Shown here piece by piece: positions 53,801 through 64,000 of a stretch of 64,000 nt of DNA. Position 1 is the first letter of the stretch, and each line of letters starts with the position of its first letter. Under the pieces are notes generated by a model. The model did not search any database. It was not told the DNA's origin and saw nothing but the letters and a program-made list of their open reading frames with translations. Origin of the DNA: Nemertoderma westbladi (lineage: Eukaryota > Xenacoelomorpha > Nemertodermatida > Nemertodermatidae); assembly GCA_032718475.1 (NCBI GenBank), contig JAUCBJ010008216.1, positions 16,086 to 80,085 on the forward strand. The letters run 5' to 3'. The position numbers and the translations under genes are program-made.

Positions 53801-56800
53801 GCATCCCAGATGCTATACTCATCGGATTCGCATCCCGGATGCTATAGTCATCGGATCCGCATCCCGGATTCTATACTCATCGGATCAGCATCCCAGATGC
53901 TATACTCATCGGATCCGCATCCCAGATGCTATACTCATCGGATCCGCATCCCCAATGCTATACTCATCGGATCCGCATCCCCAATGCTATACTCATCGGA
54001 TCTGCATCCCAGATGCTATACTCATCCAATCCGCATCCCAGATGCTATACTCATCGGATCCGCATCCCAGATGCTATACTCATCGGATCCGCATCCCAGA
54101 TGCTATACTCATCGGATCCGCATCCCAGATGCTATACTCATCGGATCTGCATCCCGGATGCTATACTCATCGGATCCGCATCCCCGATGCTATACTCATC
54201 GGATCCGCATCCCCAATGCTATACTCTTTGGATCCGCATCCCAGATGCTATACTCATCCAATCCGCATCCCAGATGCTATACTCATCGGATCCGCATCCC
54301 GGATCCTACACTCCTCAGATCCGCATCCTGGATGCTATACTCATCGGATCCGCATCCCGGATCCTACACTCCTCAGATCCGCATCCCGGATGCTATACTC
54401 ATCGGATCCGCATCCCAGATGCTATACTCATCGGATCTGTATCCCGGGTGCTATACTCATTGGATCCGCATCATCCTGGATGCTATACTCATCGGATCCG
54501 CATCCCAGATGCTATTCTCATTGGATCCGCATCCCGGATGCTATACTCATCAGATCCGCATCCCCATGCTATACTCATCGGATCCGCATCCCGGATCCTA
54601 CACTCTTCAGATCCGCATCCCGGATGCTATACTCATCGGATCCGCATCCTGGATGCTATACTCATCCAATCCGCATCCCAGATGCTATACTCATCGGATC
54701 CGCATCATCCCGGATGCTATACTCATCGGATCCGCATCCCAGATGCTATACTCATCGGATCCGCATCCCGGATGCTATACACATCGGATCCGCATCATCC
54801 CGGATGCTATACTCATCGGATCCGCATCCCAGATGCTATACTCATCGGATCCGCATCCCGGGTGCTATACTCATCAGATCCGCATCCCCGTGCTATACTC
54901 ATCGGATCCGCATCCCGGATCCTACACTCCTCAGATCCGCATCCCGGATGCTATGCTCATCGGATCCGCCACCCAGATGCTATACTCATCGGATCCGCAT
55001 CATCCCGGATGCTATACTCATCGGATCCGCATCATCCCGGATGCTATACTCATCGGATCCGCATCCCAGATGCTATACTCATCGGATCCGCATCCCTGAT
55101 GCTATACTCATCGGATCCACATCCCGGATGCTATACTCATCGGATCCGCATCCCTGATGCTATACTCATCGGATCCACATCCCAGATGCTATACTCATTG
55201 GATCCGCATCCCGGATGCTATACTCATCGGATCCGCATCTTCCCAGATGCTATACTCATCGGATCCGCATCCCAGATGCTATACTCATCGGATCCGCATC
55301 CCGGATGCTATACTCATCAGATCCACATCCCCATGCTATACTCATCGGATCCGCATCCCGGATCCTACACTCCTCAGATCCGCATCCCGGATGCTATACT
55401 TATCGGATCTACATTGTGGATGCTATACTCATCGGATCCGCATCCCAGATGCTATACTCATCGGATCCGCATCCCGGATGCTATACTCATCGGATCCGCA
55501 TCCTTCTGTATGCTATACTCATCGGATCCGCATCCCAGATGCTAAACTCATCGGATCCGCATCCTAGATGCTATACTCATCGGATCCGCATCCCAGATGC
55601 TATACTCATCAGATCTGCATCCCCGATGCTATACTCATCGGATCCGCATCCCCGTGCTATACTCATCGGATCTGCATCCCAGATGCTATACTCATCCAAT
55701 CCGCATCCCAGATGCTATACTCATCCAATCCGCATCCCAGATGCTATACTCATCGGATCAGCATCCCAGATGCTATACTCATCGGATTCGCATCCCGGAT
55801 GCTATAGTCATCGGATCCGCATCCCGGATTCTATACTCATCGGATCAGCATCCCAGATGCTATACTCATCGGATCCGCATCCCAGATGCTATACTCATCG
55901 GATCCGCATCCCCAATGCTATACTCATCGGATCCGCATCCCCAATGCTATACTCATCGGATCTGCATCCCAGATGCTATACTCATCCAATCCGCATCCCA
56001 GATGCTATACTCATCGGATCCGCATCCCAGATGCTATACTCATCGGATCCGCATCCCAGATGCTATACTCATCGGATCCGCATCCCAGATGCTATACTCA
56101 TCGGATCTGCATCCCGGATGCTATACTCATCGGATCCGCATCCCCGATGCTATACTCATCGGATCCGCATCCCCAATGCTATACTCTTCGGATCCGCATC
56201 CCAGATGCTATACTCATCCAATCCGCATCCCAGATGCTATACTCATCGGATCCGCATCCCGGATCCTACACTCCTCAGATCCGCATCCTGGATGCTATAC
56301 TCATCGGATCCGCATCCCGGATCCTACACTCCTCAGATCCGCATCCCGGATCCTACACTCCTCAGATCCGCATCCCGGATCCTACACTCCTCAGATCCGC
56401 ATCCTGGATGCTATACTCATCGGATCTGCATCCCGGATCCTACACTCATCAGATCCGCATCCCGGATCCTACACTCCTCAGATCCGCATCCCCATGCTAT
56501 ACTCATCGGATCCGCATCCCAGATGCTACACTCCTCAGATCCGCATCCCGGATGCTATACTTATCGGATCCACATCCCAGATGCTATACTCATCGGATCC
56601 GCATCCCGGATCCTACACTCCTCAGATCCGCATCCCGGATCCTACACTCCTCAGATCCGCATCCCCGTGCTATACTCATTGGATCCGCATCCCGGATCCT
56701 ACACTCCTCAGATCCACATCCCGGATGCTATACTCATCGGATCCGCATCCCGGATCCTACACTCCTCAGATCCGCATCCCGGATCCTACACTCCTCAGAT

Positions 56801-59250
56801 CCGCATCCCCGTGCTACACTCCTCAGATCTGCATCCGGGATGCTATACTTATCGGATCCACATCGTGGATGCTATACTCCTCAGATCCGCATCCCGGATG
56901 CTATACTCATCGGATCCGCATCACAGATGCTATACTCATCGGATCTGCATCCCGGATCCTACACTCCTCAGATCCGCATCCCGGATGCTATACTTATCGG
57001 ATCCACATCGTGGATGCTATACTCATCGGATCCGCATCCCGGATGCTATACTCATCGGATCCGCATCATCCCGGATGCTATACTCATCGGATCCGCATCC
57101 CGGATGCTATACTCATCGGATCCGCATCCCCGATGCTATACTCATCGGATCCGCATCCCCAATGCTATACTCATTGGATCCGCATCCCAGATGCTATACT
57201 CATCGGATCCGCATCCCGGATGCTATACTCATCGGATCCGCATCCCAGATGCTATACTCATCGGATCCGCATCCCGGATGCTATACTCATCGGATCCGCA
57301 TCCTGGATGCTATACTTATCGGATCCACATCCCGAATGCTATACTCATCGGATCCGCATCCCCAATGCTATACTTATTGGATCCGCATCCCAGATGCTAT
57401 ACTCATCCAATCTGCATCCCAGATGCTATACTCATCGGATCCGCATCCCGGATGCTATACTCATCGGATCCGCATCCTGGATGCTATACTCATCGGATCC
57501 ACATCCCGAATGCTATACTGATCGGATCCGCATCCTGGATGCTATACTCATCGGATCCGCATCATCCTGGATGCTATACTCATCGGATCCACATCGTGGA
57601 TGCTATACTCATCGGATCCGCATCCCGGATGCTATACTCATCGGATCCGCATCATCCTGGATGTTATACTCATCGGATCCACATCCCGAATGCTATACTC
57701 TTCGGATCCGCATCCCGGATGCTATACTCATCAGATCCACATCCCCGATGCTATACTCATCGGATCCGCATCCCCAATGCTATACTCATTGGATCCGCAT
57801 CCCAGATGCTATACTTATCCAATCCGCATCCCAGATGCTATACTCATCGGATCCGCATCCTGGATGCTATACTCATCGGATCCACATCGTGGATGCTATA
57901 CTCATTGGATCCACATCCTGGATGCTATACTCATCAGATCCGCATCCCGGATGCTATACTCATTGGATCTGCATCCCAGATGATATACTCATCGGATCCG
58001 CATCCCCGATGCTATATACTTATCGGATCCGCATTCCGGATGCAATACTCATCGGATCCGCATCCTGGATGCTATACTCATCGGATCTGCATCCCGGATG
58101 CTATACTCATCGGATCGCATCACGGATGCTATACTCATCGGATCTTCATCCCAGATGCTATACTCATTGGATCCGCATCCTGGATGCTATGCTCATCGGA
58201 TCCGCATCCCAGATGCTATACTCATCGGATCTGCATCCCAGATGCTATACTCATCGGATCCGAATCCCAGATGCTATAGTCATCGGATCCGCATCTCGGA
58301 TGCTATACTCATCCGATCGGCATCCTGGATGCTATGATCATCGGATCCGCATCCCGGATGCAATACTCATCAGATCCGCATCCCGAATGCTATACTCATC
58401 GGATCTGCATCCTGGATGCTATATTCAACGGATCCGCATCCCAGATGCTATACTCATCGGATCTGCATCCCGCATGCTATACTCAGCGGATCCACATCCC
58501 GGATGCTATACTCATCGGAGATCCGCATCCCGGATGCTATACTCATTGGATCCGCATCCCGGATGCAATACTCATCAGATCCGCATCCCGAATGCTATAC
58601 TCATCGGATCTGCATCCTGGATGCTATATTCAACGGATCCGCATCCCAGATGCTATACTCATCGGATCCGCATCCCGCATGCTATACTCATCGGATCTGC
58701 ATCCTGGATGCTATATTCAACGGATCCGCATCCCAGATGCTATACTCATCGGATCCGCATCCCGCATGCTATACTCAGCGGATCCACATCCCGGATGCTA
58801 TACTCATCGGAGATCCGCATCCCGGATGCTATACTCATTGGATCCGCATCCCGGATGCTATACTCATCGGATCTGCATCCCGGATTATATACTCATCGGA
58901 TCTGCATCCCAGATGCTATACTCATCGGATCCGCATCTCGGATGCTATACTCATCCGATCCGCATCCTGGATGCTATGCTCATCGGATCCGCATCCCGGA
59001 TGCAATACTCATCAGATCCGCATCCCGAATGCTATACTCATCGGATCTGCATCCTGGATGCTATATTCAACGGATCCGCATCCCGCATGCTATACTCAGC
59101 GGATCCACATCCCGGATGCTATACTCATCGGAGATCCGCATCCCGGATGCTATACTCATCGGATCCGAATCCCGGATGCTATACTCAACGGATCTGCATC
59201 CCAGATGCTATACTCATCGGATCCGCATCCCGGATGCTATACTTATCGGA
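47886..59250. repeat. 29-bp minisatellite, right block (about 390 units)
   Basis: Continuation of 39769-41920 with more variants: GATCCTACACTCCTCAG units, GGATCCACATCGTGGATGC units, CCCCGTGCTATAC deletions and CATCTTCCCAG insertions. Nearly every unit holds GGATCC, and many hold GCATCCCGGATGC, a 6-bp inverted repeat around one base. Overlapping + frames reach 1266 codons and all repeat one 29-residue phase cycle. Stops are common on the other strand. Right-end units (58000-59250) are the most degenerate. Confidence 0.98.
52381..56350. repeat. 1,960-bp tandem duplication inside the minisatellite
   Basis: The order of variant units from 52381 repeats from 54341 with a constant offset of 1960 bases: five frame starts at 53197, 53255, 53608, 53637 and 53926 reappear at 55157, 55215, 55568, 55597 and 55886. 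Only a few base changes separate the copies. Confidence 0.93.
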
Positions 59251-60724
59251 TCAGTTCTGTGGCGACCCCTCTCGCCCTCTCATTCACCAATTCCGCCTGC
59301 CCAAATCGGACTAGGTAGTGAAAATGTTTATTACCAGAAATTACACTATTTTTCACGAAAATTATTAAACCCAGATTATGAGATGTTATTTTTTTAGTTT
59401 TAAAAATGTTTTTCGATAATTTTTTCACCTGCAGCTCTGATTTCGTAGGATTTGATAAAACGATTACAAAAATACAGTGGGTGGGCCGAGTCCCCCCCCC
59501 CCCCCCCCCCACACAGGTTGGAATGGAGGTTTAACCCACCCCCCTAGTGTTTTTTTTTAATGTTTACATGTCCAGATGTGGTTGAAAAAAGCATAGAAAA
59601 CGATATACCATTTATAAAATAATTAAAATATTTGTAGCACCCCCTAGCGGCTGATGTGAGATGTAATAAATTTGGCTAAAAAGTCTTATCCTCCGATATT
59701 TTCCATTTTATTTTTTCGATCTACATTTTGTGGAACCAGCATGTTTATTTGCATCATATTTTCGGTCAGTTTTTCAATTTTAATTTTCAATTTATGATAA
59801 AAAAAATTAAAAATAAAAAAAAAATAAAAAACCCATGTTTTTTCTCACTTTACTAATGAAGAAAACTCGCCGAAATTTATTGAATCTTATTAAATTACCT
59901 TTCGTCTAAATCAAAAATTGCAAACTACAGATAAGAAATGGATCTCAAACTTGTATTTTATGAAAGTGGGTGCAAAATTTGGTGCTAGCACCAAATTTTG
60001 AAAACCATCAAATATATCAATTGATTGTGTCACCTTGTTTCTTGCGTTATACGGGTTTATGAGGGTCCTGAATCCGATGGAAACAATAAAAACAGCACTC
60101 GACATAGCAAACTTGTACTTTTTGGTGATTGTTACGAAATTTGGTGCCAGCACCAAAATTTGCCAAATTACGCCGAAAAATACAAGTAGCAATGATCTGG
60201 CATATTTGAAATGTATTCCATTAGAATCAGCGCCCTAGAAAACCTGAAAATGAGAATTTATAGCATCGTATAAGTGAATTAAAAATGTTGTGTTCTAACT
60301 GAAAAGTTATGGTTATTGGTTTTTTTCATTTTTTCCAACGAAGAGAGGACTAAACAGCCATTTATAGTAATCATATCATTTTAAAGTATTTTCCAATGTA
60401 TTTTGCACCCCAGAAAACCTTTATTGAAAAACAATTAGCCGAAAAATTTAACTTTCAAATTTTGTGAAAATTGTGCACTACTTGTAATTTTGGTGCTTCA
60501 ATATTACCACTCCAGTACATTTTTTCGAAATTTTTTTTTCGGTCAGATCCAGACTAGTGATACCTACGTACAAACAAAAAATCACACGTTTTCGTTAATA
60601 TTTGTAGATTTTAGAGGGAGGGGTCAATATGACCCCCCCCCCGGTATTTGTACAGCATTTTATAGCCCGGCACTAATAGGGTTAATTCAATTTAATTTTG
60701 GGATTAATCTCTTTAATCTTACAG
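59251..60724. other. Intron sequence before exon E5
   Basis: No gene recognised. It holds a run of 19 C at 59492-59510, two palindromes sharing the core TTGGTGCNAGCACCAA (59973-60000 and about 60137-60161), and an AT-rich rest. Confidence 0.45.
59973..60000. repeat. 28-bp perfect palindrome
   Basis: CAAAATTTGGTGCT and its exact reverse complement meet with no spacer. A near copy with C for T in the centre lies at about 60137-60161. Confidence 0.93.
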
Positions 60725-60844
60725 TTAATGATGCAGTGTTGGCATGACAATGCCACTACTCGGCCAAACTTTGAAGTTATACGTAAACGAATTCGAAGCA
60801 TGAACCCCAGTAAACAAAGTCCAGTTGATCTACTGATGTCCATG
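60725..60844 (+). CDS. Receptor guanylate cyclase, exon E5 (pseudokinase end and linker start)
   Basis: A 120-bp exon, phase 0 to phase 0, with acceptor TCTCTTTAATCTTACAG ending at 60724 and donor GTAAGC at 60845. It reads LMMQCWHDNATTRPNFEVIR, then KRIRSMNPSKQSP and VDLLMSM. CW-x6-RP-x-F-x-x-IR is the conserved kinase H-I end as written in receptor guanylate cyclases (LMxxCWxxxPxxRPxFxxI). The NLLxxM-like stretch begins the dimerisation helix that leads to the cyclase domain. That helix and the catalytic domain must lie beyond 64000 or in exons not recognised here. Confidence 0.92.
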
Positions 60845-61702
60845 GTAAGCTCCAACTCGTTAGTAATAGGAGTTTGGGCGGCTCGGCGACAGTAGGTCCT
60901 CTCTCATGACTCATCTGTTAGGAATGTGGCACCCATAGGGTGTCATTGGCGCCAGACTGTCTGGGTGACACCCCCAAATTATGCTAATTAGACCCTAAAT
61001 GAAAGGTGTAATCAATTAATTAGTACATTTAATCCATAGTAGGTGTCTTACGACCCCCAATTAGGGATTAATTTATTATTCTAATTAATCAGACCGATTA
61101 GTGCACTAACATCCCAATGGGTGCTATGATTCACCGATGAGTCATGAGTGATGACTAACCATCGCCTAGAAGCCCAAACGGGTGTCATAAGTGACACATC
61201 GACTCTTTCCAAACTACTTTTGGCATTCAGACATCGTTAATGTTGACCTTTGACCCCAAGCAGCTTTAACCAAGCAGCATGATTAGATTTGAAACCATTC
61301 AATTGTAAGTGTAACTCTTATATGTACCCGAGCGGCCCCCCAACAATGACTCACCTTAACATAACACACTCAGTCTGTGAGCCATGCTTAATTAACAAAT
61401 CTCGTTTACCAGTTTATCTTAAAAACTATGAAGCTATATCGCTTACAAGTTCTGAAGGGGCGAGCCAAGAGGCAAGATATGTTTGAGACTTATTTAGATA
61501 TATTATTGCATAATTTTGACCCCTCAGTCGATATCTATTACAATATAGGCTATATCTTTTACGGAGTCATAGAGTAGTCTGAAATTCCCCAGTCTACCGC
61601 TAGAGGGCGAAATGTCTCAAAGTGAAAACCTGATCTCATTTGATTGTTTTTAATCCATTTAGGCTGAGACTTTTTGGCATCTACTATGACATCTACTATG
61701 AC

Positions 61703-61934
61703 GTAGCTCAGTTGGTTGAGCGCCGGGCCTGCAATCTATTGGTTGTAGGTTCAGCCCCACCAGGGTCCACTCAGCCTTTCATCCACTGGGGTCGATAAAA
61801 TGAGTACCAGTTAAATAACTGGGAGCAAATCTTGGGATAGGAGTAGCGCCCACCCCTACCCTCGGGTAGCAGCTATCGAAAGAGGAGCCTTCGGATCGCC
61901 TCCGGCTTCGGCCGACTGTTTGCTTTTATTTTTT
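61703..61934 (+). mobile_element. tRNA-derived SINE-A, complete, with 8-bp target duplication
   Basis: Starts GTAGCTCAGTTGGTTGAGCG (A box) and has a B-box-like GGTTCAGCCCC at about 61749-61759. The body word GGGGTCGATAAAATGAGTACC and a T-rich tail follow. ACTATGAC stands on both sides (61695-61702, 61935-61942). The head resembles a real tRNA, but the body shows it is a SINE. The same body lies at 1903-2046. Confidence 0.88.
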
Positions 61935-62057
61935 ACTATGACATAGGCTATACTTTAATAAGGAGCTTGATCAGTCTGCCGTTCTCCAGTCTGCTGCTAA
62001 AGACTCCGATTTAAGACCTGAGGCTCTCCTAAAGTCTCGAGTTTTAGGTCTGAGGCA

Positions 62058-62462
62058 CAGACTATGCCTCACTGGGGCACAGACTATGCCTCCTGAGGAT
62101 CAGGCTATGCCTCACTGAAGCACTGAGGCATAGACTATGCCTCACTGAGGCTCAGACTATGCCTCACTGAGGCACTGAGGCACAGACTATGCTTCACTGA
62201 GGCACGGACTATGCCTCACTGAGACTCATACAGACTATGCCTCACTGAGGCTCAGACTATGCCTCACTGAAGCAATGAGGCATAGACAATGCCTCACTGA
62301 GGCACAGACTATGCCACACTGAGGCACAGACTATGCCTTACTGAGGCACAGACTATGCCTCACAGAGGCACTGAGGCACAGACTATGCCTCACTGAGGCA
62401 CAGACTATGCCCCACTGAGGCACAGACTATGCCTCACTGATGCACTGAGATACAGACTATGT
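62058..62462. repeat. Palindromic satellite, second array
   Basis: Units TGAGGCACAGACTATGCCTCAC, with more point changes than the array at 37774-38233 but the same palindromic design. Confidence 0.93.
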
Positions 62463-62824
62463 CTCACCCCGTTTTTCGTTTCAGGGTAAAGCCCATCCAT
62501 GGTGAGATAACACCACACTAACTCCCAAGGATAGTTATACTCACCATTCAAATTTTCCTCGCATACCAGATTCCCCCAGCATCTACAGTATTCCACTTCA
62601 GTGCAAAATGTATTGAGCTTGAGTTGGATTTGAACCTGCGCTTGCAAACTCTTTTGTAAAGTTAAGAAGAGTGAACCAACAGAGGCAACCTGAAGTCTAA
62701 TCTCTTGGTCTTTACTCATGAGACAGTGCATTAACTCCCAAGGTTGCATTCTATCAATATAGCTGAGAGAGTCGAAGCTAGTGCACACTAGAGTCAGCAA
62801 GAGCTAGGAAAAAGAATAATGCTC

Positions 62825-62872
62825 TTCTAGGGTTCGAACTCACGACCTTCTAATTAGAAAAGGTAAGCAAAT
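62825..62872 (-). other. Possible tRNA-like SINE head (B box only)
   Basis: On the minus strand GGTCGTGAGTTCGAACCC holds a B-box-like AGTTCGAACC. No full cloverleaf or body could be defined. Confidence 0.3.
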
Positions 62873-62873
62873 A

Positions 62874-63780
62874 GAGGAGTACTGGAACTACTGCTGCTCT
62901 AAATAATCGGACCTTAAGTTTCCGATTAATTCTCGGTGACTTCCAAATCCTGGAAACCCTATTCAAGACTGCCCATGCCTTTCCCTTACGTATTCGAAGG
63001 TCCTCACCTGACTTCTGGATCCATGATCACAGGTAACAGAAGTCATCCACATGCTCAAGCATACCATCTTTTGAGCTTATGCTCATCCGATCAGAGACTT
63101 GCTGAGGACTTTCAAAGTTAACTGTCAAAATTTTGGTCTTTCTGGAGTTAATAAAAAGACCAACACTAGAAGCAGCATGTTCTAATGAACTGAGGCGCCG
63201 TTGGGCTCCCTCTAGTGATTCTGGGAGTACTCCTAAGTCACACAAATGTTGTCGAACCATCGTATACTGATCTGATTGCTGCAATAATTTCATCAGGAAT
63301 CCCATATAATGAAAGTATGCTGAACATACGTGAGCGAGAGACTGAATCAAAGGCCTTGAAGAAGTCAACAAAGATAACAGCCAGATGCCTGTCTTTCTTT
63401 TTTGATAACTCTTCAATTATCCTTCTAAGTCCATGGGGGTCCATGGTCCCACGACCTTTACGGAACCCATTCTGATTTCCATGGAGCAGTCTCTCAATGG
63501 GATCCCTGATGCGATTTAATAGAATTCTATTGTATAGCTTTGCAGCAATCAAGATCAATGAGATTCCCCAAAAAGAACCATAGAGTGTTAGGTTGCCCTT
63601 CTTGGGAACTGGCACCAACTTATTTGTTTTCATTTCTTGTGGGACTCTTGTTGTTCGGTACATGTTGAGCTTTAAACACTCAGGTATTTTAAAGACCTCA
63701 GGGGGAACACCATCTACTCCACTGGCACGATTGGTCTTAATGCTCTTTGCAGCAGCCTTCACTTCTGCAAGGGAGATACC
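62874..63780 (-). mobile_element. LINE-A copy 6 (internal fragment)
   Basis: A minus-strand piece of the LINE-A reverse transcriptase with several internal deletions. The PFLFI to GNPAKYL part is lost near 63240, and part of the GFRKGRGT-to-ALRR segment is altered near 63440. Both ends are cut; it has no tail. The frames 63762-63238 and 63416-63027 are its remains and are broken. Confidence 0.9.
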
Positions 63781-64000
63781 GTACTACTAGCTGATCTGGT
63801 ATGTAAATTTGTTCTAAAAACTTTGTTGCTGTGGTGGTATACAGCAATTACCTAGCAGTATGTGGCAAGGGTGCGGTAGGGTGTTAGTAACTGCCCTTTA
63901 GCCTAAATGCATGCTGGTAGCAGAAAGCTGCCCTTTGCCTGAGCAAATATGTTGGACTCAGACAGATCAGTCAACAGCAAAGCCTAAAGGGCTAACCGGT
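63781..64000. other. Right edge, nothing recognised
   Basis: No frame, repeat or exon could be supported. Confidence 0.4.

Larger units (their letters stand above)
60891..62745 (+). mobile_element. Second, decayed copy of the long-TIR element (one arm)
   Basis: It starts AGTAGGTCCTCTCT, 46 bases after the E5 donor, and follows the left arm of the element at 34581. Shared words are ATAGGGTGTCATTGGCGCC and GTCTGGGTGACACC, then AGGGGCGAGCCAAGAGGCAAG and TACCGCTAGAGGGCGAAATG. A palindromic satellite and the GCCCATCCATGGTGAGATAA subterminal segment follow. It is more diverged, has no ORF and no opposite arm, and is interrupted by a SINE. Confidence 0.85.

Noticed and set aside
39769-59250. CRISPR-like regular repeats
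   Set aside because: Units are contiguous with no unique spacers, and the sequence is eukaryotic; it is a minisatellite.
61703-61775. Possible tRNA gene
   Set aside because: The start resembles a tRNA, but it continues into a SINE body and is bounded by a target-site duplication.
60845-64000. Search for the next cyclase exon (dimerisation helix, catalytic domain)
   Set aside because: No segment with the expected helix or catalytic motifs and splice sites was found; it is likely beyond the window.

Overview
The window is eukaryotic, almost certainly from an animal. Five short open segments on the + strand, with GT/AG borders and matching codon phases, together encode most of the pseudokinase (kinase homology) domain of a receptor-type guanylate cyclase. 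Everything else is intronic or flanking DNA packed with transposable elements. The AT-rich background, several families of non-LTR elements, Ty3/gypsy-, BEL/Pao-, Polinton- and Merlin-like pieces and tRNA-derived SINEs suggest an invertebrate with a TE-rich genome. The species cannot be fixed from sequence alone.

Layout: 1-4.6 kb holds two copies of one LINE family (called LINE-A here) with a SINE fragment between them. 4.7-8.5 kb holds decayed pieces: a zinc-finger ORF, a Polinton-type DNA polymerase B fragment, BEL/Pao gag-protease and integrase remnants, and a 26-bp tandem repeat. 9.7-10.8 kb is a decayed transposon-like gene. 11.6-13.6 kb is a second LINE (LINE-B, minus strand). Exon E1 of the cyclase (13638-13781) lies between LINE-B and another LINE-A copy, and E2 is at 16206-16327. 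The 16.4-kb intron E2-E3 holds an intact full-length LINE-A with a 13-bp target duplication, a Merlin-like transposase fragment, a 7-bp satellite, a third LINE (LINE-C) with two in-frame stops, a SINE and a 33-bp minisatellite. E3 is at 32717-32925 and E4 at 34404-34514, with two small inverted-repeat elements and a 12-bp array between them. The 26.2-kb intron E4-E5 holds a 4.8-kb element with very long terminal inverted repeats, then about 13.5 kb of a 29-bp minisatellite split by a young Ty3/gypsy-like LTR retrotransposon. E5 is at 60725-60844. After it come a second, decayed copy of the long-TIR element, a SINE with target duplication and a last LINE-A fragment.

Functionally there is one host gene, read left to right, whose visible exons total 706 bp spread over 47 kb. 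Exons for the extracellular receptor, the transmembrane segment, the N-lobe start and the cyclase catalytic domain are not visible. The long minisatellite ORFs (up to 1266 codons) come from a stop-free 29-bp unit and are not called as genes. The most unusual items are the long-TIR element with its palindromic satellite and zinc-finger ORF, the giant minisatellite with its internal 1,960-bp duplication, and the splice-acceptor-like 12-bp array abutting exon E4.
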